A stretch of DNA of 40,854 bases from positions 1-40,854 of the forward strand of contig WTBT01000053.1 of assembly GCA_013138965.1 (NCBI GenBank). Reading direction: 5' to 3'. The position numbers and the translations under genes are program-made. This document shows, piece after piece, positions 17,800-25,283 of the stretch (position 1 is the stretch's first letter; every line of letters starts with the position of its first letter). The DNA comes from Candidatus Aegiribacteria sp. (GTDB lineage: Bacteria; Fermentibacterota; Fermentibacteria; Fermentibacterales; JCC-6). Under the pieces are notes generated by a model. That model saw only the letters and a list, made by a program, of their open reading frames with translations. It did no database searches and had not been told where the DNA came from.

Positions 17800-18094
17800 A
17801 CTGCTCACCTCCGGATGCGTCAGGATACAGCCGAAGAACTGTAAAATGTTCGAGTGACACAGGCGCCAATCCCAGCTCTCGACCGACCCTTTGAAGCCTC
17901 TCAGGGGTAAGAAGAGCTGCCCTCTCCACCTGAAGCTCATCCCTTCTCCAGCTGAGCTGATGATTCAATTCCGCGAGGTTCCTATATCTCATCGAAAGCA
18001 CCAGCCTCCAGTTGTAAACACCCGCTTCAAGCACGAGCAGAAGAAGAACCCCGCCAGCGATCACCTGAAGAATTCTGCGCACTCCGGTTTTCAT
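17780..18094 (-). CDS. ftsL: Cell division protein FtsL
   Basis: A 104-residue bitopic protein: short basic N-terminus, one transmembrane helix (residues about 8-27), then a leucine-rich helical segment suited to a coiled coil with FtsB/DivIC. It ends in the region LTPERLQRVGRELGL, common in FtsL. Sequence conservation in this family is low, so the call leans on size, topology and its place between rsmH and ftsI. Confidence 0.85.
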   Translation of the reverse strand: MKTGVRRILQVIAGGVLLLLVLEAGVYNWRLVLSMRYRNLAELNHQLSWRRDELQVERAALLTPERLQRVGRELGLAPVSLEHFTVLRLYPDASGGEQYVCMEQ

Positions 18095-19008
18095 GTCCTT
18101 ATCCCCATACGAAGCCTTGCTGACCTTGCCCTGCTGTTTTTCCGTACCTCATCCTCACCGGGAACAACCCATCGGGGAGAATGCTGCCGATACCCGGGGG
18201 TATCTCTGAACAGCAACTTTATTTTCCTGTCCTCGATGGAGTGAAACGTGATAAACGCGATTCGAGCGCCAACCTCAGTCCAGCCCTCCAGGCCATCAAT
18301 CAGCCTTTCAAGCTGATCAAGCTCCCCGTTTACAGCTATCCTGAGAGCCTGGAAGACTCTGGAGAGTATTTTAAAGGAATTTCTTCTACTTCTAATCGAG
18401 GTATTGATTATCTCAGCAAGTTCAAGGGTTGTATTAACAGGTCGGTTTCGTGCTATCGCCTTTGCTATCCTCCTGCTTCTGCCCTCTTCGCCGTACTTGT
18501 AGATGATATCGGCTATCTCTTTTTCGGATATTCCGTTCAGCAGTTCCGCCGCTGTTTTACCTGTAGAATCATCAAATCTCATATCCAGGGGGCCTTCATA
18601 CCTGTAGGAGAACCCCCTTGACGGATCATCAAGCTGAATTGATGAAAGACCCAGATCAAAAAGAGCGGCGGATGCTTTCCTTAAACCCAATTCGTTTATG
18701 ATTTCAGGTATTTCCGTATAACTCCCCTGCCGCACGGTTATATCAGGATTATCGCTGAACCTGCTTCTGAGGATTGATACGGCTGCGGGATCGCGATCAA
18801 CTGCAAGAAAGCTCATACGGGGCAAAGCTCTGGAAAGCATTTCCAGGTGCCCCCCTGCTCCGGCTGTTCCATCCACAAGAAGACCTTCATTCAGGCCGCC
18901 TGCAAAAAACTCAGCCACCTCATCGGCCATCACCGGCACATGATACGGCTTATCTATTCCATTGCAGGGACTTTCCTGACTGTCTTCCGCAGGTTTTTCT
19001 TCGCGCAT
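18091..19008 (-). CDS. rsmH: 16S rRNA m4C1402 methyltransferase RsmH (MraW)
   Basis: SAM-dependent methyltransferase acting on 16S rRNA C1402; 305 aa. The SAM motif is VDGTAGAGGH, followed by FDLGLSSIQLD and the C-terminal FHSIEDR. The first ~20 residues before PYHVPVM are non-conserved; ATG 19008 has an AGGAGG about ten bases upstream. It starts 36 bp after mraZ. Confidence 0.96.
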   Translation of the reverse strand: MREEKPAEDSQESPCNGIDKPYHVPVMADEVAEFFAGGLNEGLLVDGTAGAGGHLEMLSRALPRMSFLAVDRDPAAVSILRSRFSDNPDITVRQGSYTEIPEIINELGLRKASAALFDLGLSSIQLDDPSRGFSYRYEGPLDMRFDDSTGKTAAELLNGISEKEIADIIYKYGEEGRSRRIAKAIARNRPVNTTLELAEIINTSIRSRRNSFKILSRVFQALRIAVNGELDQLERLIDGLEGWTEVGARIAFITFHSIEDRKIKLLFRDTPGYRQHSPRWVVPGEDEVRKNSRARSARLRMGIRT

Positions 19009-19044
19009 TGAAACCAGGCCTCCTGAAAAGGGATAGATGAAAAC

Positions 19045-19485
19045 TCAGTAGATATCTATGTCGATTTCCTCAATGGCTTCTTCCAGAGAGGATACCTGTT
19101 CCTTTTCCCGTCCAGCGTACCGCTGGGCAGCCCATAGTTCGATTGAATCAAGCAGACCGATGAAAACGATTTCATGGGTCATTCCGGAAACCTCGATCAG
19201 GTCGGAAGGAATGGTTATCCTGCCCTGACCGTCTATATTCACAGGTCGAATGTACTGGGAGAACTCGCGAATAATGTCCCTGTTTTTTTTGATGTTCCTG
19301 GAGAGCGAAGCAAGCCCGTCCCTGACTTTCTGCCACTTCTCCGGCGGGTAGAGAATAAGACTTCCCTCCATACCCTTCCCGATGAAAAGGCCTTCTCTGG
19401 GCAGCTGCTTTCGAAACTGGGCGGGTACGCTTACCCGGCCTTTATCGTCAAGCGTATGTATGTGCTTCCCTGTGTAATCATTCAT
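19045..19485 (-). CDS. mraZ: Transcriptional regulator MraZ
   Basis: First gene of the dcw cluster; 146 aa with two SpoVT/AbrB-like half-domains, each with a DxKGRV-type core (DDKGRVSVPAQFR and DGQGRITIPSDL). MraZ forms a ring and binds repeated TGGGN sites upstream of its own operon. Such sites are present here. ATG 19485 has a GGAGGG six bases upstream. Confidence 0.96.
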   Translation of the reverse strand: MNDYTGKHIHTLDDKGRVSVPAQFRKQLPREGLFIGKGMEGSLILYPPEKWQKVRDGLASLSRNIKKNRDIIREFSQYIRPVNIDGQGRITIPSDLIEVSGMTHEIVFIGLLDSIELWAAQRYAGREKEQVSSLEEAIEEIDIDIY

Positions 19486-19503
19486 AGGCTACCCTCCAGA
19501 TCA

Positions 19504-19555
19504 ATTCTATCCCACAATTTCCCACTGTCAACCCATTTTATGGGATTATATCCCA
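19504..19555 (-). promoter_or_regulatory. mraZ (dcw) promoter with MraZ boxes
   Basis: Read on the minus strand, TTGACA (19526-19531) and TAGAAT (19504-19509) are separated by 16 bp, a good housekeeping promoter about 20 bp before the mraZ start codon. TGGGA/TGGGT boxes start at plus-strand positions 19510, 19520 and 19531, with another at 19551. They are spaced about 10 bp apart and two lie inside the -35/-10 spacer. That fits autorepression by MraZ occluding RNA polymerase. Confidence 0.8.
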
Positions 19556-19559
19556 CACA

Positions 19560-19984
19560 AATCCATAGAAAAAAAGAAGTAATACTATATATTATTGTTG
19601 GGTAATAATTTAAGCGACGTGCGCAGTCATTCAGAATTGAGCGGATGAATCTCCACTGTTATAGAGGATATACCGTACAGTGCCTCCGACGAACCACGAT
19701 AGGTAGTTTTCGAGGACTTCTATTCAATCGTCTATTGCTCAAAATATCGTTGGATTTACTGGTCCACTTTGATAGACACATCGAAATCCCTTGATTTTTG
19801 TCCAAGAACCTACGGACGCAATCCCAACAGGTAACATTCTTAACCCTCCCAATACTCAAAGCAGTATAGGCTCCTTCAAGATAGGAATTTCGAAACACGG
19901 GAAAACGAAGCAGTAAATCTCTTTTCTCATTATTTTACTTGTTTGTTACTGCTAGTTGGCTGTCAGGAAACTTTGTTCCGTGTT
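19560..19984. other. Intergenic stretch without a convincing gene
   Basis: About 425 bp separate the divergent mraZ promoter and the regulator gene at 20043. An 80-codon minus-strand frame (19659-19898) has no recognisable domain or good ribosome binding site. I see no RNA gene or strong hairpin. It may be decayed coding DNA. Confidence 0.5.
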
Positions 19985-20036
19985 TTTGACAATGTGAAAA
20001 TTATAATTTTGACAATTATTTGACAATGTTTATATT
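19985..20036 (+). promoter_or_regulatory. Promoter and TTTGACAA array upstream of HTH-ATPase regulator
   Basis: Three copies of TTTGACAAT start at 19985, 20008 and 20019 (offsets 0, 23, 34). The second supplies a TTGACA -35 (20009-20014) that sits 16 bp before a TATATT -10 (20031-20036). The -10 ends six bases before the ATG, and no Shine-Dalgarno is visible, so the message is predicted to be leaderless or nearly so. TTGACAA is an odd palindrome (TTG-A-CAA), as expected for a dimeric binding site. Confidence 0.6.
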
Positions 20037-20042
20037 TTACCG

Positions 20043-21056
20043 ATGGATACAATAACACAAATACTTATATGTTTTAAGAATAGCGGCTCATTGTCTGGAT
20101 CTGATATTGCAAGGATTCTTGGAATATCCAGGCAAGTTGTCAATTACCATCTCAAGAAACTGGTCCTGGAAGGTCGAGTAACAAAGTCCGGCAGAACAAG
20201 GAGCGCTGTCTATACACTTGCAGAAACTGACGGATCAGAAGCACTTTGTAGAAACTGGACTCACCGTTTTAAAATAGGAACAATTGAGGAACATGACCTT
20301 TTCAACGAAATGTCACAGATAATGAATCTGAATAGAAAAGTTACTCTTAATGTGTTTGATATTTATCAATACGCATTCACTGAAATGGTCAACAATGCCA
20401 TCGAACATTCGCTGGGTAGCCGTGCAGAAATCGAAACATTCTTGGGAGAATACAACTGCGGATTCTCAGTAAGGGATTGGGGAATCGGAGCTTTTGAATC
20501 GATCCGGAACGGGATGAATTTGAATCTTATTCAAAGCGCGGTGCATGAAGTACTGAAAGGTAGAAAAACAACGTCTCCAGCAGGACATACTGGAGAAGGC
20601 CTGTTCTTCACAAGGAGATGTGCAGGCAGATTCTCAATTTCTGCAAATGGGTCAAAGTTGATATTTGATAACACACGCGGTGATGCAATCCTTGAGAAGA
20701 TCAGGAGAATGAAAGGTACATTTATCGAATTCGATATTTCCAGAAACAGCAGAGAATCATTACGGAGTGTTTTCAGCAAGTACTCACCCGAGGAATACGA
20801 TTTCAGTTTCAGGAAAACATCCATACGGATTTCTCTCTACTCAACTGCTCCTCAAAGTCGATCTCTTGCAAGACGCATAATGGCAGGACTTGGAGAATTC
20901 AGAGAAATCGCACTGGATTTTCAGGGAGTAAGAATGCTTGGTCAGGCTTTTTCGGATGAGATATTCAGAGTATATGCCAGCGCGCATCCGGATATGAAGA
21001 TATCTGTAATAAACATTGCTGACGAATTAAAGCCGATGATAAAGCATATTATTTGA
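20043..21056 (+). CDS. wHTH - GHKL ATPase - STAS-like (DUF4325) regulator
   Basis: A 337-residue protein, isolated from neighbours and on the opposite strand. Residues 1-60 form a winged helix-turn-helix (SGSDIARILGISRQVVNYHLKKL). Residues about 80-230 are a histidine-kinase-like ATPase without a phosphoacceptor domain: N box EMVNNAIEHS (114-123), G1 DWGIGA (145-150), G2 GHTGEGL (181-187). Residues about 268-335 match the STAS-like DUF4325 fold (LDFQGVRMLGQAFSDEIF). Family members with this architecture have no firmly known role to my knowledge; the parts suggest an ATP-dependent DNA-binding switch. It is flanked by near-identical three-site TTTGACAA arrays, one over its promoter and one starting in its stop codon. 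That suggests autoregulation (inference). Confidence 0.8.
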   Translation: MDTITQILICFKNSGSLSGSDIARILGISRQVVNYHLKKLVLEGRVTKSGRTRSAVYTLAETDGSEALCRNWTHRFKIGTIEEHDLFNEMSQIMNLNRKVTLNVFDIYQYAFTEMVNNAIEHSLGSRAEIETFLGEYNCGFSVRDWGIGAFESIRNGMNLNLIQSAVHEVLKGRKTTSPAGHTGEGLFFTRRCAGRFSISANGSKLIFDNTRGDAILEKIRRMKGTFIEFDISRNSRESLRSVFSKYSPEEYDFSFRKTSIRISLYSTAPQSRSLARRIMAGLGEFREIALDFQGVRMLGQAFSDEIFRVYASAHPDMKISVINIADELKPMIKHII

Positions 21057-21094
21057 CAAATTCAAATTCTGCATTTTGACAAAGATTTTACAAT
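21052..21094 (+). repeat. Second TTTGACAA array, downstream of the regulator
   Basis: TTTGACAAA starts at 21052 (overlapping the TGA stop) and at 21075, and a variant TTTTACAAT starts at 21086. The offsets 0, 23 and 34 are the same as in the upstream array, and the orientation is the same. No -10 element is positioned after it, so it does not look like a promoter itself. The first copy lies in an 11-bp palindrome ATTTGACAAAT. Confidence 0.6.
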
Positions 21095-21358
21095 TATTCA
21101 GGCAGATTTTCTTCGTGTATCAGTAGTTCTTCAGGATAAGCTGCAGAATTGATCGGTCTTTTCAGGAATTCCATCAGAAAAACGAAAACCGGGCTGCATA
21201 TAGAAGGCTGTCGGGAGCGGTCCCATAAGTGTTACTATTGTTCCCAATGGCAGCCAGCCTTGCATACGTATCATGTTACCTTGATGACAGAGTCTACATT
21301 GATCTGACCACTTCCATGATGATAATTCAGATCATTTTCAGGTGATGATTTTTATGCT
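21095..21358. other. Intergenic stretch, possible decayed coding remnant
   Basis: No intact gene is present. On the minus strand several short frames read like protein in turn, separated by stops and frameshifts: about 44 codons ending near 21109, another ending near 21135, and a third around 21290-21340 containing GSGQINVDSVIKV. This pattern suggests an old pseudogene, but I cannot name it and chance is possible. No clear terminator for the gene to the right is seen. Confidence 0.3.
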
Positions 21359-23548
21359 TTATTTCTTTTTATCATGGTAGTAATAGTGATACTTGTAGGT
21401 GTAGTAACTGTATGAGGTATAGGTGTTCAGGGGATCAAATCCATTCAGAACGGCGCCAACACTGTGGCCGGCCCCCCTCTGAAGTTTTTCCCATGCTGAC
21501 TTGAGCACCCTCCTGTCGATCTTTTTAACACCCACAACCATAAGTGTGGCATCGACTTCTGGACTCATCACAACAGGATCGGTAACGACCGCAATCGGAG
21601 GGCTGTCGAAAATAATCATGTCGTAGTTCTTTTTCAATAATGCATGAAGATTCCTGAATTTTCCGCTGCCGAGTAATTCCGAGGGATTATGCGGCATATG
21701 CCCGGATGTAAGAACTGAGAGATTCTCTATACCCGTGCTGTTGACAGCTTCTTCCAGCGGAATCATACCGGTTACCGTTTCAGAAAAACCGGGCTCCTGT
21801 TTAAAGCCGAACATCTTATGCATCACGGGGCGTCTCAGGTCAGTATCCACAATAAGAACCCTCAATCCGGCCTGAGCAATGGCTACAGCAAGGTTTCCAG
21901 CTGTAGTGGATTTGCCTTCCCCGGGGCCGGCGCTGGTAACCAGAATCGAGTGTACCCCCTCCTCAATGGCGCTGAAGCGAAGGCTTGTTCTGAGATCTCT
22001 GTACGCCTCGCTGGCAGCCTGTCTCGGAGCGGTCACCATTATCAACCCCTGTTTGCCCCCGGGAATATTGACATCGGACCTGGGCACCTTCGGTATCACA
22101 CCGATAACAGGAATGCCCAGATTCTCGATATCCTCGGGGTTCTTGATGGAAGAATCGAGCTGCTCCTTCAGGAATATGAAACCTATTCCAGCGGCCAGTC
22201 CCGCGAATATTCCCAGGATCAGATTTCGTCTTTTATTGGGTTTGATCATACTGCCGGGAAGAGCTGTGTCGACTATTGTTACATTACCGATCTGACCCGC
22301 TTCTGCGATTCTGACTTCTTCCCACCTGGTTCTGAGCAGAAGGTAGATATCTTCACTCACTCTCCAGTTTCGTTCGAGCCTGAGAAGTCTCAGTTCCAGC
22401 TCAGGAAGAACCGAGATGTTGTCTTCGATTTCCCGGATAATACTTCTTAGAACAGATTCCCTGATCCTCTCAGCCCTGAGCTGCGATTCAACCGTTACGA
22501 GTTGTGATACTATTCCCTGAAGAGACTGGGCTGGATTCTGGGGATACTGACTGTAAGCGGCTTCCCCAAGCGCCTGCGTAAGGGCTTCCCTTCTGACGGA
22601 GATCTGACGGTCAAGATCCTTTATAACATCGTCATCCTCTGTGCCGCCCCGGGACATCAGTGAGGCCCTGGAGGATTCAAGTGTTGCTATATCGCTTTCA
22701 AGCTGAGCGATGAAGGCAGTATTCAGGTTGGCAATATCCTCAGCTAAACCGGCGCGACCGGTCTCAAGCTGATCTGAGTAATAGGTCTTCTGCGCCTGCA
22801 GGGCTCCCTGTTCAGTCCTTGATGTAGCTGCCGCGGTTTCGAATGTTGACAGATTTCTTACGATCTGAGCTGTTTCGGTACTCAGGCTTACTATTCCATG
22901 TTCCTCCTTGAACATGGTCAGGGAATCCTCAGACTCAGAAAGCACCGTCTCCATGATATCAAGCTGCTCAGCAAGGAATTCCTTAACCAATGTGTTCTCT
23001 CCGCGGGTATCAGCGAGATTTTTTCTGTAGTATGTCTGAACTACAAGGTTAGTCATTGTGGCTGCAGCCCAGGGAGAATAACCGGTCGCGGAAAGAACGA
23101 AGAAATCGGTATCCTTCATAATACTGATGGAAATACTGCCCCTGATCATTCCGATAAGTGAACCTCTGAGATTGCTCTGCGGTACTTCCAGATCGTAGTA
23201 AAGGATAGCCAGCAGACTGTCCGAGTTAGGTGACTTCAGAATCGAATCGGCTACCGACTCAGCCATGTTTCTGCTGTGAATCAGCTGTATCTGGTTGTTC
23301 CGCATGGGATCCATCTCGAACCATAACACGTTCGATATATTGAGCGCCTGGGTCATGTTGCTGCTGACATTGAAGATGAACGTGGCGGACGACCTGAATA
23401 CAGGTTTTATTCTGGAAGTCATCCAGATACTGGCGGTTATGGAAGCTATCAGAAATCCCAGAACAATCCATTTATTATGATACAGAAGCCACAGGTACTC
23501 AGAAATGTTTATAGATTCTCGCTCTTCCTGAAAAATATCGTCATTCAT
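21359..23548 (-). CDS. Polysaccharide co-polymerase / bacterial tyrosine kinase (Wzc-type)
   Basis: A 729-residue fusion of a Wzz-type chain-length domain and a BY-kinase. Transmembrane helices lie at residues about 29-48 and 442-461, bracketing a periplasmic coiled-coil-rich region. The cytoplasmic kinase has Walker A GPGEGKST (541-548), Walker A' VLIVDTDLRRP and Walker B MIIFDSPP. The C-terminus carries nine tyrosines within residues 710-724, the autophosphorylation cluster. Such proteins control capsule or exopolysaccharide polymerisation through cycles of Tyr phosphorylation. It overlaps the SLBB gene by 4 nt and ends the four-gene operon. No cognate phosphatase is nearby. Confidence 0.92.
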   Translation of the reverse strand: MNDDIFQEERESINISEYLWLLYHNKWIVLGFLIASITASIWMTSRIKPVFRSSATFIFNVSSNMTQALNISNVLWFEMDPMRNNQIQLIHSRNMAESVADSILKSPNSDSLLAILYYDLEVPQSNLRGSLIGMIRGSISISIMKDTDFFVLSATGYSPWAAATMTNLVVQTYYRKNLADTRGENTLVKEFLAEQLDIMETVLSESEDSLTMFKEEHGIVSLSTETAQIVRNLSTFETAAATSRTEQGALQAQKTYYSDQLETGRAGLAEDIANLNTAFIAQLESDIATLESSRASLMSRGGTEDDDVIKDLDRQISVRREALTQALGEAAYSQYPQNPAQSLQGIVSQLVTVESQLRAERIRESVLRSIIREIEDNISVLPELELRLLRLERNWRVSEDIYLLLRTRWEEVRIAEAGQIGNVTIVDTALPGSMIKPNKRRNLILGIFAGLAAGIGFIFLKEQLDSSIKNPEDIENLGIPVIGVIPKVPRSDVNIPGGKQGLIMVTAPRQAASEAYRDLRTSLRFSAIEEGVHSILVTSAGPGEGKSTTAGNLAVAIAQAGLRVLIVDTDLRRPVMHKMFGFKQEPGFSETVTGMIPLEEAVNSTGIENLSVLTSGHMPHNPSELLGSGKFRNLHALLKKNYDMIIFDSPPIAVVTDPVVMSPEVDATLMVVGVKKIDRRVLKSAWEKLQRGAGHSVGAVLNGFDPLNTYTSYSYYTYKYHYYYHDKKK

Positions 23549-23973
23549 CGTTCAGTCATTATCCAAATCAGGTTCACCGCTATTATGATCTTATACGAGA
23601 AATCAATAGCGGTCTTCCACCACTCAAAATTGCTGGTTGGTATGTGTATTGTGGCTCCAGGATTGAGGTCGGGAACAGGGCCGCCCTCCGCATCCAGAAA
23701 CCGGTTGAGATCATATCGAATATCGCTGTCCTCATAAACGATTCTTACATCGCTGAGTTTCGCCTTTGAAGTTGGCCCCCCCGCAGCAGATATACCCGTA
23801 ATCAGGTCGGCGCCGACGGGAACAAGGTACGTGCCGGGATTTCTCACTTCTCCCCACACGTGAATGCTCATGAGGACTTCATCGGTCTCCACGCCGGGGA
23901 CGGTATATCCCTCAAGCCCTGAGGCGTATAGAACGAAAACAGCTGTAATCACAAGAACAACGGAAACTCTCAT
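23545..23973 (-). CDS. SLBB-domain polysaccharide export protein (short)
   Basis: A 142-residue protein with an N-terminal signal peptide (residues 1-22), an SLBB domain (VWGEVRNPGTYLVPVGADLITGISAAGG) and a C-terminal hydrophobic helix (residues about 122-139). Typical Wza-type outer membrane exporters are 350 or more residues with a Poly_export (PES) domain before several SLBB domains. Here the PES domain is missing and only one SLBB unit is left. It may be a periplasmic partner anchored at the inner membrane by its C-terminal helix, working with the Wzc-type kinase to which it is translationally coupled. Confidence 0.8.
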   Translation of the reverse strand: MRVSVVLVITAVFVLYASGLEGYTVPGVETDEVLMSIHVWGEVRNPGTYLVPVGADLITGISAAGGPTSKAKLSDVRIVYEDSDIRYDLNRFLDAEGGPVPDLNPGATIHIPTSNFEWWKTAIDFSYKIIIAVNLIWIMTER

Positions 23974-25283
23974 GCCTTTACTACTTTCTCCTTACTCCCT
24001 GCCAATCCCGCGCACGCATTTCTCGTGTCAATTATAAGGGATGCGTTGTCGACTATCCACTGATAATCGTAACAGGAGTGATTGGTAATGATAACAACAC
24101 AATCAAACTCGCTGAGGACATCCTCTGTAAGCTCCACCGAGACCGGTCTGTGATGGGTCTGTCTGGTTTCTCCGATACTTCCGACGTACGGATCGTTGTA
24201 ATCAACATCCGCGCCAAGTTCCAGAAGCTGGTCCATGACCATGAGCGCAGGAGTTTCCCGGATATCGTCTATATCAGGTTTGTAAGCCATTCCAAGAATG
24301 AGTATCCTGCTGCCGCTCACGCTTTTCTGTCTTTCGTTGAGAGCCTTCGTGATAGTTGACACAACGAAGGCGGGCATCGCGGTATTAATCTCCCCCGCAA
24401 GCTCTATAAATCGGGTCGGCATGCCGAACTGGCGCGCTTTCCAGGTAAGGTAGAAGGGATCAATCGGAATACAGTGCCCCCCAAGTCCCGGTCCGGGGAA
24501 GAAGGGGGTGTAGCCGAAAGGTTTTGTTGATGCCGCCCTGATAACTTCCCATATGTCAACATCCATCCTTGAAGCAAGCATTTTCAGCTCGTTTACAAGG
24601 GCAATGTTGACAGCTCTGTAAGTATTCTCGGTTATCTTAGCCATCTCGGCAACCTCGGGAGAGCTTACCATTACAACATCGTCAACCGCAAAGGAGTAGA
24701 CCAGTCTCGCAGCCTCTGCGCCTTCTGCGGTCAATGCGCCGACAAGTTTCGGTATTGTCCTGGTAGTGAATGTCTTGTTGCCCGGGTCTTCCCTTTCTGG
24801 AGAGAACGCAACGAAGAAATCTTCTCCGGCCTTAAGACCGCTTTCCTCCAGGATCGGCACAAGCTCTTCCCGGGTTGTGCCGGGGTAGGTTGTCGATTCA
24901 AGCACGATCAATTGGCCGGGCTGGAGGTATTTGGAAACCTCTCTGCCGGTACTGATCACATAACTGAGATCGGGTTCTCTGGATTTACCCAGAGGAGTAG
25001 GCACGCAGATAATAACGGCATCGGATTCCTTCATTTTCGAGAAATCGGTTGTGCATTCGATCAAGCCTGTCTTCACGGCAGCTGCGACCCGCTCTGATGG
25101 GATAGTCTTCAGGTAACTCCTGCCTTCTCCGATCAATCGCGGCTTTTCCTGATCTACATCAATACCGGTAACCTTGCACCCGCCCGTTACGAATTCCAGG
25201 GCCAGCGGAAGCCCGACATAGCCAAGGCCGATAATCGCTACCGATGGATGTCCAGAGCCTTTCAGTCTATCAGTGAATTTCAT
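23970..25283 (-). CDS. UDP-N-acetylhexosamine dehydrogenase (WbpA/TviB type)
   Basis: NAD-dependent four-electron dehydrogenase of the UDP-glucose/GDP-mannose dehydrogenase family; 437 aa. The Rossmann motif is GLGYVGLPLA, the substrate loop SPEREDPGN, and the catalytic Cys lies in GPGLGGHCIPIDPFYL. SPER(x)DPG and GGHCIPIDP are typical of enzymes acting on UDP-GlcNAc or UDP-GalNAc (WbpA, TviB) rather than UDP-glucose. The product would be a UDP-N-acetyl-hexosaminuronate for a surface polysaccharide. Overlaps of 4 nt on both sides place it in the ugd operon. Confidence 0.9.
   Translation of the reverse strand: MKFTDRLKGSGHPSVAIIGLGYVGLPLALEFVTGGCKVTGIDVDQEKPRLIGEGRSYLKTIPSERVAAAVKTGLIECTTDFSKMKESDAVIICVPTPLGKSREPDLSYVISTGREVSKYLQPGQLIVLESTTYPGTTREELVPILEESGLKAGEDFFVAFSPEREDPGNKTFTTRTIPKLVGALTAEGAEAARLVYSFAVDDVVMVSSPEVAEMAKITENTYRAVNIALVNELKMLASRMDVDIWEVIRAASTKPFGYTPFFPGPGLGGHCIPIDPFYLTWKARQFGMPTRFIELAGEINTAMPAFVVSTITKALNERQKSVSGSRILILGMAYKPDIDDIRETPALMVMDQLLELGADVDYNDPYVGSIGETRQTHHRPVSVELTEDVLSEFDCVVIITNHSCYDYQWIVDNASLIIDTRNACAGLAGSKEKVVKA

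Noticed and set aside
17800-17940. N-terminal extension of ftsI to an upstream ATG
   Set aside because: It lies entirely within ftsL, lacks a ribosome binding site, and the ATG at 17799 has a strong one.
19659-19898. 79-codon minus-strand ORF before the regulator
   Set aside because: No domain, no clear ribosome binding site, unusual composition; listed only as part of an intergenic stretch.
19985-20040. CRISPR-like or simple tandem repeat reading of the TTTGACAA motifs
   Set aside because: The motif is too short, the spacing is 23 and 11 bp with unrelated filler, and the sites overlap promoter elements, so operator sites fit better.
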